The position numbers and the translations under genes were made by a program. Of a DNA stretch of 5,996 bases, positions 1 through 5,570 are shown piece after piece. The notes beneath the pieces are model-generated. The model was not told the origin of the DNA. It was given only the letters and a program-made list of their open reading frames with translations, and searched no databases. Positions within the stretch are counted from its first letter, which is position 1, and every line of letters starts with the position of its first letter. This DNA is from CBFGRU01 sp965651255 (GTDB lineage Bacteria; Planctomycetota; Phycisphaerae; Phycisphaerales; SM1A02), in the NCBI GenBank assembly GCA_965651255.1, contig CBFGRU010000201.1:1-5996 (forward strand). Direction: 5' to 3'.

Positions 1-99
1 AGGACTTTGCGCGCACTGAGCCGCCTGCTCCCCGATTCGCTGCAGAGGCGCTTGGATGCGAACATTCGTTTGCATCTTCTCTGGGGCGCGCTGGATTGA
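1..99 (+). CDS. C-terminal fragment of an unidentified protein
   Basis: Frame 1 is open from the first base to a TGA at 97-99 and gives 32 residues, ending in the sequence LHLLWGALD. The fragment is rich in Leu and Arg and looks like an amphipathic helical tail. Codons favour G or C in the third position, like the real genes further right, which supports coding. The start lies outside the window, so neither family nor function can be named. It converges on the minus-strand tmRNA gene, with 82 bp between the stop codon and the tmRNA 3' end. A chance open frame of this length cannot be excluded. Confidence 0.5.
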   Translation, partial: RTLRALSRLLPDSLQRRLDANIRLHLLWGALD

Positions 100-114
100 C
101 CGATGATGGTCAAT
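95..114 (+). terminator. Hairpin across the stop codon, possible weak terminator
   Basis: ATTGACC (95-101) and GGTCAAT (108-114) are perfect reverse complements around the 6-base loop GATGAT. The left arm contains the TGA stop of the upstream frame. No T-run follows on either strand, so this is not a canonical intrinsic terminator. It could protect an mRNA 3' end or be chance. The rest of 100-181 shows only short GC-rich complementary stretches and no recognisable gene. Confidence 0.25.
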
Positions 115-181
115 GCTTCATCCGCCACCCTCGAGGTGTCGGGCGCCGGGCAGTGAAACCCGAGCAGAGATCAGGTTGGAA

Positions 182-531
182 TGGAGCCGGGGGGAGTCGA
201 ACCCCCGTGCCGATACAGTCAGCCGGTCGCCTCTACGCGTGTAGTCGTTCATTTGTCTTGGTCTGAAGGGCCGCGAACGACAGCGTTCCTTCACACCATG
301 ACAGACAAGTTTCTCACTTCGCTTCGGCCTGTCAGCGTTGCAAAGCCAGCCCGATGATCATCGGTCGTCGCTCTATCGGGCGTTGAGCGTTGACCGTGCT
401 CCCTAGTTGTTAGGCAGCAAGTGCATACTGCGGTTCGGCAGGTATGTGTTTGCATCCTTTTTACGAGGCCAGGATGCTCCTCGACGCGCCACGGCCGGCC
501 TTCCCTGTCCGGTCGATGCCAGTTCGGCCCC
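182..531 (-). ncRNA. ssrA: tmRNA (transfer-messenger RNA)
   Basis: tmRNA with SmpB rescues ribosomes stalled on mRNAs lacking a stop codon and tags the nascent chain for proteolysis. Read on the minus strand, the 5' end GGGGCCG (531-525) pairs over 7 bp with CGGCTCC (189-183). The third pair is G-U, the alanine identity element, and the discriminator is A at 182. CCA is not encoded and must be added. The T-arm has the stem-loop GGGGG-TTCGACT-CCCCC. CCGGACAG near the 5' end can pair with CTGT-A-TCGG near the 3' end, forming the long P2 helix with one bulged A. Pseudoknot 1 is clear: CGAGG/CCTCG (483-479 with 468-464) interleaved with GCATCC/GGATGC (477-472 with 457-452). It ends 12 nt before the resume codon, the usual spacing. 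A tag frame follows, then further hairpins including a 14-bp palindrome at 351-364. The length of 350 nt fits a one-piece tmRNA. Confidence 0.96.
410..439 (-). other. tmRNA tag-peptide reading frame, AEPQYALAA
   Basis: On the minus strand the resume codon GCC (439-437) is followed by GAA CCG CAG TAT GCA CTT GCT GCC and the stop TAA (412-410). The encoded tag is AEPQYALAA. The YALAA end is the typical hydrophobic degron read by ClpXP-type proteases in bacteria, and the frame starts 12 nt after pseudoknot 1, as expected. A second in-frame-independent TAG lies shortly after. The tag resembles the AEPQYSLAA that I recall for Gemmata, which suggests a planctomycete. Confidence 0.93.
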
Positions 532-586
532 AGATGTCAAAGAACTGGCGAATACATGTGCTCGCGCACTCGCATCGCCAACAACC

Positions 587-592
587 ATTGTA
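587..592 (-). promoter_or_regulatory. Candidate -10 box for the tmRNA gene
   Basis: The minus strand reads TACAAT, five of six matches to TATAAT, in the 82-bp gap between the permease stop and the tmRNA 5' end. A start about 7 nt downstream would give a leader of roughly 50 nt, to be trimmed by RNase P. There is no convincing -35 box at the usual distance. A perfect TTGACA at 540-535 is only 4 nt from the mature 5' end and so cannot be the -35 box of this gene. Read-through from the permease gene is an alternative source of transcript. Confidence 0.25.
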
Positions 593-598
593 CGCCGG

Positions 599-612
599 CC
601 GCGTCGTCGCGG
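599..612 (-). terminator. Small GC hairpin just after the permease stop codon
   Basis: CCGCG and CGCGG form a perfect 5-bp stem around a 4-base loop (TCGT on plus, ACGA on minus), beginning one base after the TGA of the permease gene. It is GC-rich, but no T-run follows on the minus strand. It is therefore at best a weak or factor-assisted terminator separating the transporter genes from ssrA. Confidence 0.2.
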
Positions 613-613
613 T

Positions 614-1987
614 TCACACCGTCTCCCACTTCCGTGCCGCCAGCCGCGCGATAACCAGAAAGACCATCGTCATGCCGATCATCACCGCCACCGGAAGCAG
701 CACCGGCTGCAGACTCTCCAGCACCGTGTGCGCGGGGTTGTCATTCCAGAACACCGCCAGGAAGCCATCCAGCGCCCAGCCGTTGAAGGTAAACCGCGAA
801 AACATCTCCATGAACTCGGGCATGACGAATCGCGGCACCATGCTGCCCCCGAGCGCGGACATGATGAGAATCACCACCGTTGAAAGACCGTTCAACTGGG
901 CGCGACTGCGGCAGGCCGCAGCCAGCAGCACACCGAACGCGCTCGCCGCCAACGCCGTCACGATTGCCATCACCAGAAACCCGGTCAGATGATTCACCGT
1001 CCACAGGTCCAGCCCGAACGCAATGCTCGCGAAGATGAACATCAGCACAACCTGCACGACGCCGAGTATGCTGAAGAACAGCCACTTTCCCGCAAGAATG
1101 GTGGTCAGCGAGGCGCGCGACATCAGCAGTCGCTCGAGCGAGCCGGATTCCTCTTCTTCCAGAATCGACCCCGCCGCACCCGCCATCGAAAAGAGCAGGA
1201 ACATCACTCCGATTCCCGCGGCGTAGTACGGAATCATCGGCGTGGCGCTGCGTGCAGTTGCGGCCTCGGCGTTATCCGCCGCGCGCGCGTTCTCTGCGTT
1301 GACGCTGATCAACCCGCTGAACGCCGCAGCCGCCGAACCGCCCTCGGCATCTCCCGTCGCCGATGTCTCCGAATCATCCGCGCTGCCGGGCACCACGCCG
1401 TCGCGCAGGAACGATCGAATCGTACCGACCGCCAGCCGCTGCGCCGGGGTGAGCGCTCCGCCGAACTCTTCGAGTGAATCCATTCCGCGCTCGAACAGAA
1501 TGTCCGGCGCCGCGGTGAACGCCGAGGCCTGCAGCATGCCGGTGACCGCGAACTCGGCGACGGGGTTGGCGGGGTTGTAGAACAGCTCAACGGTTGCGCC
1601 CGCCCGCGAGAAGTCGCCGAAGTGATCTTCAAATCCGTCGGGAATGACCACCGCCGCTTCAAACGTGCCCGCACGGACCGCCTGCTTCGCTTCATCGCGC
1701 GAGATGTCGGTGATTTCCGCGCCGGAGTCATCCTGCATGGCGGTCGAAATGCGCAGCCCTTCCTGCGCGCGAAGCGCATCGACCAGCCGCACGCTGACCG
1801 GCGACTGATCGGCATCGACCACGAGCACTTTGAGCGGTCTCGACTGGCTCGGCCCACTGCTGCCCATGCCGCTGAAGATGATCGCAAAGATCGAGAAGAA
1901 GATGATCGGCAGGATGAACGTGAGCACGAGCGCACCGCGATCGCGTTTGAGGTTCAGCCAGCCGATACGAAGGATGGTGGACATCAT
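614..1987 (-). CDS. ABC-2 type transporter permease
   Basis: The 457-residue protein is the membrane part of an ABC exporter in the ABC-2 / YhhJ-NatB-like class (lipid, drug or ion efflux). One N-terminal membrane segment lies at about residues 19-38 (LVLTFILPIIFFSIFAIIF). A large extracytoplasmic domain follows at about 45-245, and then about five more membrane segments at 252-275, 300-327, 336-358, 367-385 and 426-449. Just before the third helix is the family hallmark EEEESGSLERLLMS (277-290), the acidic coupling-helix motif (E..E.GTLE.L..S) that contacts the ATPase. The segment around 201-248 is low complexity, rich in Ala, Gly, Asp and Glu. Two ATGs are adjacent (1987 and 1984); the first is chosen because it follows a strong Shine-Dalgarno at 7-nt spacing. 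The gene starts 26 bp after the ATPase stop, so the two are surely co-transcribed. The substrate cannot be read from the sequence. Confidence 0.93.
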   Translation of the reverse strand: MMSTILRIGWLNLKRDRGALVLTFILPIIFFSIFAIIFSGMGSSGPSQSRPLKVLVVDADQSPVSVRLVDALRAQEGLRISTAMQDDSGAEITDISRDEAKQAVRAGTFEAAVVIPDGFEDHFGDFSRAGATVELFYNPANPVAEFAVTGMLQASAFTAAPDILFERGMDSLEEFGGALTPAQRLAVGTIRSFLRDGVVPGSADDSETSATGDAEGGSAAAAFSGLISVNAENARAADNAEAATARSATPMIPYYAAGIGVMFLLFSMAGAAGSILEEEESGSLERLLMSRASLTTILAGKWLFFSILGVVQVVLMFIFASIAFGLDLWTVNHLTGFLVMAIVTALAASAFGVLLAAACRSRAQLNGLSTVVILIMSALGGSMVPRFVMPEFMEMFSRFTFNGWALDGFLAVFWNDNPAHTVLESLQPVLLPVAVMIGMTMVFLVIARLAARKWETV

Positions 1988-1994
1988 GAAAGTA

Positions 1995-2002
1995 CCCTCC
2001 CC
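1995..2002 (-). promoter_or_regulatory. Shine-Dalgarno site of the permease gene
   Basis: The minus strand reads GGGGAGGG, then 7 nt, then ATG at 1987. It lies in the 26-bp gap between the ATPase stop and the permease start and fixes the permease start. It contrasts with the ATPase and DUF255 genes, which have no comparable site. Confidence 0.75.
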
Positions 2003-2013
2003 TTGTGGAAGCT

Positions 2014-2934
2014 CTATTCGCGCAGCTCGCGACCGGTGAGTTCGATGAAGACCGCGTGCAGGGTTGCGCGCTGAATGTCAAGATCAATCACCCGTCGCTG
2101 CGCGGCGCTGATCGCGCTCAGAAGGCCGGGCAATTCATCCGTCAGCTGTTCAATGGCTCCGCTCAGCACCGCGCCCTCGACGGTGAGTGGTGAAGGCGGT
2201 TCGCCTTCCCATGAGCGATCGAGCGTCATCGTCACCCGTCTCGCCGCGCCGAGCGTATCGCGCACCAGCGCATCGAGCGTGCCATCGGCGATCACGCGCC
2301 CGTGATCAATAATGACGATTCGATCGCAGACGCTCTCCGCCTCATCGAGCTGATGAGTCGTGAGAATGATCGACGCACCGGCATCGCGCAGTTCATCCAG
2401 CATCTCCCAGATGCGCTGCCGGCTTTGCGGATCGACGCCGACGGTCGGTTCATCCAGCAGAATCACGCGCGGCTGGTGCAGGACGGAACAAGCGATGTTC
2501 AATCGACGCTTCATCCCGCCGGAGAACGTCCCGGCGGTGTCGTTCGCGCGATCGCTGAGACCGGTGAACGTGAGCGCCCAGTCAACCCGTTCGCGCAGAT
2601 CGCGGCCACGAACGCCCTGGAGGGCGCCGAATGACTCCAGGTTTTCGCGGGCTGTCAATGACGGATAGATCGCCAGTTCCTGCGGCACGATGGCAAGGGC
2701 TTCGCGCCCCTGTCGCGCGCCGGGCATGACCGCCTGTCCGAACAGACGCACCTCGCCCGCATCGGGCCGTACGCGGCCGGCGATCGTTCGTACCAGCGTG
2801 GTCTTTCCCGCACCGTTCGGCCCGAGCAGCGCCAGCCGCTCGCCCGGCGCGAGGTGCAAGCTCACACCGCTGAGCGCGGCCCGTTCGCCGTAGTGCTTGA
2901 CGATTCCTTCAACTTCAAGTACGTACCCTGTCAT
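2014..2934 (-). CDS. ABC transporter ATP-binding protein
   Basis: The 306-residue cytoplasmic ATPase powers the ABC-2 permease encoded next. All nucleotide-binding motifs are intact: Walker A GPNGAGKT (38-45), Q-loop VPQE with Q85, signature FSGGM (137-141), Walker B VILLDEP (157-163) with catalytic E162, and the switch histidine H194 in TTHQLDEAE. After about residue 215 comes an extra C-terminal region of about 90 residues, as in the CcmA/NatA/DrrA-like subgroup that pairs with ABC-2 permeases. The frame stays open upstream to an ATG at 3075, which would add 47 residues. Those residues are not ABC-like and would overlap the preceding gene, whereas the ATG at 2934 gives the normal start MTGYVLEVEG. 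No Shine-Dalgarno precedes it; a -10-like TACACT ends exactly 6 nt before the ATG. The gene follows the DUF255 gene after 80 bp on the same strand. Confidence 0.95.
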   Translation of the reverse strand: MTGYVLEVEGIVKHYGERAALSGVSLHLAPGERLALLGPNGAGKTTLVRTIAGRVRPDAGEVRLFGQAVMPGARQGREALAIVPQELAIYPSLTARENLESFGALQGVRGRDLRERVDWALTFTGLSDRANDTAGTFSGGMKRRLNIACSVLHQPRVILLDEPTVGVDPQSRQRIWEMLDELRDAGASIILTTHQLDEAESVCDRIVIIDHGRVIADGTLDALVRDTLGAARRVTMTLDRSWEGEPPSPLTVEGAVLSGAIEQLTDELPGLLSAISAAQRRVIDLDIQRATLHAVFIELTGRELRE

Positions 2935-2940
2935 GGTACC

Positions 2941-2946
2941 AGTGTA
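2941..2946 (-). promoter_or_regulatory. Candidate -10 box for a leaderless ATPase transcript
   Basis: The minus strand reads TACACT, then GGTACC, then ATG. The TANNNT element with 6 nt before the start codon is the spacing expected when transcription begins at the A of ATG. The box lies inside the 8-bp palindrome GTGTACAC (2942-2949) and next to the palindrome GGTACC (2935-2940), so a regulator could bind here. No good -35 box is visible. The absence of a Shine-Dalgarno site makes leaderless translation plausible but unproven. Confidence 0.3.
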
Positions 2947-3014
2947 CACCGCGCCATGGCGGCTGCCTGTCCGTTCCGCCGTGCCGCAGGACACGCTGTG
3001 ATGTCCGCGGTTCG

Positions 3015-5366
3015 TCAGTCGGCCTCGACCGGCAGCGTCAGCGTCATCTCCGGTAGACACGCGCCGATTGTGCACACCGTGACCCGCAGGCGAATTGTCG
3101 CGCGAGGCGATACTTCCGCTCCCGCGCGCAGTTCGACCGGAACGTAGACCGCGCCGCGCCAGCCACGCATCGATTCACCCGCTTCGGAAGCTGCATCACT
3201 TCTGCCTTGATCATCTTCCGGAGCGAGCAGCTCGGGGGGCGGCCAGTGCGACCGCAACGACCATCCATCGCCCTCGATCGTCATGTTCGCATGGCCTTCA
3301 CTCACCCAGTACGCTGAATCAAGCAGCAGAATCAGCGAACACGAAAGCGACCCCTCGCGCGGAACGGTGAGATGCTCGACGCTTGAAATGAACTGCACGG
3401 GTGAAGATGAGCGATCTGACGGCGATGGTTGGGCCGGACTGATGCCCGCCGGATGATCTGCGGGTGCGGCGCCAGGTGCGGGCAACACATCCGGGTGCAT
3501 CGCGGCGAGCCACGCGATCGCGGCGGTGGAAATGGCGGTACCGTGCGGACCTTCTGCGATCGCGGCGCTGATGGATTCCAGGGCCCGCAGCGCATCGTCG
3601 AGAAAGATGCGCTCGCCCGTCATTTCAAAGAGTTGGATGAGATTCTCAATCATCACCCCCGCGCCGCTGGGCATGGCTCCATCATAACTTGAGCGGGCGC
3701 GAACGAAGAGATCTGACTGCTCAGCGCGCGTGTCGAAGAATCCACCGGCATCGGAGTCGCCGTAGCGCTCGTTGATGCGTCGCGCCAGGTCGATCGCCCG
3801 CCGAAGCCAGCGAGTGTCGCCGGTGGCGCTTGCCAGTTCAAGGACGCCGCGCAGCAGACATGCTTCATCTTCCAGCACCGCACCGGGCCCCGGCGTGCCC
3901 TGGCGCACGGTTCGGTGCCACTCGCCATCGTCTGAACGCATGTGTTTCCACACAAACTCCGCGGCTCGAATCGCGCGTTCGATGAGTGCGGAATCGTCCA
4001 GACGACGCCCGACTTCTGCGAAGGCAGCGATCATCAGGCCGTTCCACGCGAGAATGACTTTGTCATCGGTCAACGGTTGATCGCGCTGATCCCGCGCGGC
4101 GCGCAGGGCCTCGTTCACGCGCGTGCGCCGTTCATTGAACACGGCGGTTGGGATACCCATCTGTGCTGCGAGCACTTCGGGCCGATCGAGAAGGTACAGC
4201 ACGTTCGTCGGCGCATCTTCCGGATGATGCGGATCGCGGAAGTTGGGGCCGTCGTTCAGGCCGTAGATATTGCTTGCAAACTCAACCAATGTCGGTTCGC
4301 CCGCATCGTGCAGCGCAGCGCGGACCTGTTCCGGCGTCCACACATAGTTGCCGCCCTCGCGCGCATTGACTTCCGCATCCTGCGCGCTGAAGAACCCGCC
4401 TGCAGAATCGCCAAGCTCGCGATCCACGTAGCGCAGTGTCTCCCGCGCGATCTGAGCGTAGTAGAAATCGCCCCACAGTCCGTATGCCCGCGCGTACACG
4501 GATGCGAGCTGCGCCTGGTCGTACAGCATTTTCTCGAAATGCGGAACCCGCCACGCGCGGTCCACGGCATACCGGTGAAAGCCGCCGCCGACCTGGTCGT
4601 ACATGCCGCCGGTTGCCATTCGATCGAGCGTGAAACGGATTGCATGGTTGATGTTTGATTCAACTTCATCATCCACGACGGCGCGGGCGGCGAAGAGAAG
4701 GTCGAAGTACACCGGCTGCGGAAACTTCGGCGCGCGGCCGAAACCGCCGTGTTCATGATCGAAGGCGTTGAGCAGGTGATTGACTGCTTCATGCACCTGC
4801 GCAGCGCCGAGTGGTGAGCGATCGCGCTTCGCTGCGAGTTGACCCTGCACCGCATCCGCGATTCGCTCGGCCTGCTGGAGGACGCCGTCACGACGTTCGC
4901 GCCACGCTTCAGCGACCGAGTGCAGCAACTCCGTGAATGACGGAAGGCCGTGCTTTGGCGCCGGCGGAAAATACGTGCCCGCAAGAAACGGACGAAGCTT
5001 CTCCGGCTCCAGCCACACCGACATCGGCCATCCGCCCCGGCCCGTTGTTACCTGCACCGCCATCATGTAGAGATCATCAACGGCGGGATGCTCTTCGCGA
5101 TCGACCTTGATCGGAATGAAGTTCTCGTTCAGCACCTGCGCGGTTGCCGGATCCTCAAAGCTCTCCCGCTCCATGACGTGACACCAGTAACACGTTGAGT
5201 AACCGATCGAAAGGAAGATCGGCTTCCCGGTCGATCGCGCGGCCTCGAACGCCTCCGCTCCCCATGGGTACCAATCCACCGGATTGTGCGCGTGTTGCAG
5301 CAGATAGGGGCTGGACGATCGCACCAGCCGATTGACAGATTGAGATTCCGGGGCGTTTCTGGTCAC
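3015..5366 (-). CDS. Thioredoxin-fold DUF255 (YyaL/SSP411/SPATA20-like) protein with a DsbD-N-like C-terminal domain
   Basis: The 783-residue protein has an N-terminal thioredoxin-like domain (about 10-180) with the family signatures NRLVRSSSPYLLQHAHNPVD (12-31), KPIFLSIGYSTCYWCHVMER (48-67), VDREEHP and GGWPMSVWL. An (alpha/alpha) barrel resembling sugar epimerases or six-hairpin glycosidases follows (about 190-622), with GGMYDQVGGGFHRY (253-266), PHFEKMLYDQAQL, DDKVILAWNGLMIA (434-447) and SSYDGAMPSG (559-568). The family's biochemical role is not established; a redox role is inferred from the fold. The usual CHWC is CYWC here (C59, C62). After a Pro/Ser/Ala-rich linker (about 630-656), residues 657-783 resemble the DsbD N-terminal domain, ending with VTVCTIGACLPE (C765, C770). 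The start is GTG at 5366: no ATG or GTG lies between it and the upstream in-frame TAG, and the conserved NRL follows at the usual distance. No signal peptide is visible, so the protein is probably cytoplasmic. Length exceeds that of YyaL (roughly 690) because of the extension. Confidence 0.93.
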   Translation of the reverse strand: MTRNAPESQSVNRLVRSSSPYLLQHAHNPVDWYPWGAEAFEAARSTGKPIFLSIGYSTCYWCHVMERESFEDPATAQVLNENFIPIKVDREEHPAVDDLYMMAVQVTTGRGGWPMSVWLEPEKLRPFLAGTYFPPAPKHGLPSFTELLHSVAEAWRERRDGVLQQAERIADAVQGQLAAKRDRSPLGAAQVHEAVNHLLNAFDHEHGGFGRAPKFPQPVYFDLLFAARAVVDDEVESNINHAIRFTLDRMATGGMYDQVGGGFHRYAVDRAWRVPHFEKMLYDQAQLASVYARAYGLWGDFYYAQIARETLRYVDRELGDSAGGFFSAQDAEVNAREGGNYVWTPEQVRAALHDAGEPTLVEFASNIYGLNDGPNFRDPHHPEDAPTNVLYLLDRPEVLAAQMGIPTAVFNERRTRVNEALRAARDQRDQPLTDDKVILAWNGLMIAAFAEVGRRLDDSALIERAIRAAEFVWKHMRSDDGEWHRTVRQGTPGPGAVLEDEACLLRGVLELASATGDTRWLRRAIDLARRINERYGDSDAGGFFDTRAEQSDLFVRARSSYDGAMPSGAGVMIENLIQLFEMTGERIFLDDALRALESISAAIAEGPHGTAISTAAIAWLAAMHPDVLPAPGAAPADHPAGISPAQPSPSDRSSSPVQFISSVEHLTVPREGSLSCSLILLLDSAYWVSEGHANMTIEGDGWSLRSHWPPPELLAPEDDQGRSDAASEAGESMRGWRGAVYVPVELRAGAEVSPRATIRLRVTVCTIGACLPEMTLTLPVEAD

Positions 5367-5371
5367 CCTCG

Positions 5372-5377
5372 ACGATA
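5372..5377 (-). promoter_or_regulatory. Candidate -10 box just before the DUF255 gene
   Basis: The minus strand reads TATCGT, four of six matches to TATAAT, followed by CGAGG and the GTG start. The 5-nt spacing would give a leaderless or near-leaderless message. The alternative is that GAGG acts as a Shine-Dalgarno, but it abuts the start codon and is too close. No clear -35 box is seen upstream. Confidence 0.22.
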
Positions 5378-5430
5378 GGGCCGCGCTGTGCGACGTATCC
5401 GCCTCATCTGCTGGCTATGCTGTGGATCGG

Positions 5431-5493
5431 CGGAACGAACGTGACCCGTCGTCGGGTCACCCGGAGATGACGATGGCCGACCGGCTCGTTCCG
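5431..5493. repeat. Separated inverted repeat in the divergent intergenic region
   Basis: CGGAACGA (5431-5438) and TCGTTCCG (5486-5493) are perfect 8-bp reverse complements, 47 bp apart. They enclose the tight hairpin at 5441-5460, so the whole block could fold as a nested structure or hold two half-sites for a regulator of the divergent genes. This may be chance in GC-rich sequence. Confidence 0.4.
5441..5460. repeat. Perfect 8-bp inverted repeat with TCGT loop, possible operator
   Basis: GTGACCCG (5441-5448) and CGGGTCAC (5453-5460) pair perfectly around TCGT. It sits between divergent genes, about 75 bp upstream of the DUF255 start and 110 bp upstream of the membrane-protein start. A third copy of the same core, GGTCACCC, lies at 5361-5368 over the DUF255 start codon and is also present at 5455-5462. 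No T-run follows on either strand, so an operator or structured leader fits better than a terminator. Confidence 0.5.
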
Positions 5494-5516
5494 AATCGAC
5501 CGAGATCTGAGAGAAT

Positions 5517-5551
5517 GCTGCAAGATTCCCGAAAAACAGACGGGAAGCAGC
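5517..5551 (+). promoter_or_regulatory. Structured leader hairpin before the membrane-protein gene
   Basis: TTCCCG (5526-5531) pairs with CGGGAA (5541-5546) around the A-rich loop AAAAACAGA. Below it GCTGC (5517-5521) pairs with GCAGC (5547-5551), leaving AAGA (5522-5525) as a bulge on the 5' side. The total is 11 bp. The hairpin ends 4 nt before the Shine-Dalgarno, so if transcribed it would sit in the 5' untranslated leader and could affect ribosome access or RNA stability. It matches no riboswitch class I know. Confidence 0.4.
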
Positions 5552-5555
5552 CGTC

Positions 5556-5561
5556 GGAAGG
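5556..5561 (+). promoter_or_regulatory. Shine-Dalgarno site of the membrane-protein gene
   Basis: GGAAGG lies 9 nt before the ATG at 5571. The spacer is almost entirely the perfect 10-bp palindrome GCAACGTTGC (5561-5570), which abuts the start codon. Confidence 0.6.
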
Positions 5562-5570
5562 CAACGTTGC

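Noticed and set aside
139..163. Complementary GC stretches (TCGGG/CCCGA or CGGG/CCCG) downstream of tmRNA as a terminator
   Set aside because: The stems are only 4-5 bp with competing pairings, and no T-run follows on the minus strand.
182..260. tRNA-like 3' end (T-arm and acceptor) suggesting a tRNA gene
   Set aside because: There is no anticodon arm nearby. The pairing acceptor strand lies 340 nt away, as in tmRNA.
535..540. Perfect TTGACA (-35 consensus) on the minus strand
   Set aside because: It is 4 nt upstream of the mature tmRNA 5' end, so any promoter using it would start inside the RNA.
403..588. Minus-strand 61-residue open frame inside the tmRNA 5' half
   Set aside because: It runs through the acceptor stem and pseudoknot 1 and is in a different frame from the tag. 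The RNA structure fully explains the sequence.
1309..1935. Minus-strand 208-residue Arg/Ser-rich frame within the permease gene
   Set aside because: It is an alternative frame of the permease; the Arg/Ser-rich composition is typical of an out-of-frame reading of GC-rich coding DNA.
2953..2962. Palindrome CGCCATGGCG in the gap before the ATPase gene
   Set aside because: It has no loop and no T-run. The ATG within it opens only a few codons before a stop, so it supports neither a terminator nor a gene.
2935..3075. Longer ATPase start at ATG 3075
   Set aside because: The extra 47 residues do not resemble an ABC ATPase and would overlap the end of the DUF255 gene. The ATG at 2934 gives the normal family start.
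3942..4658. Plus-strand 238-residue open frame
   Set aside because: It lies entirely antisense to conserved DUF255 motifs and shows no domain signature. It is a shadow of GC-rich codon use.
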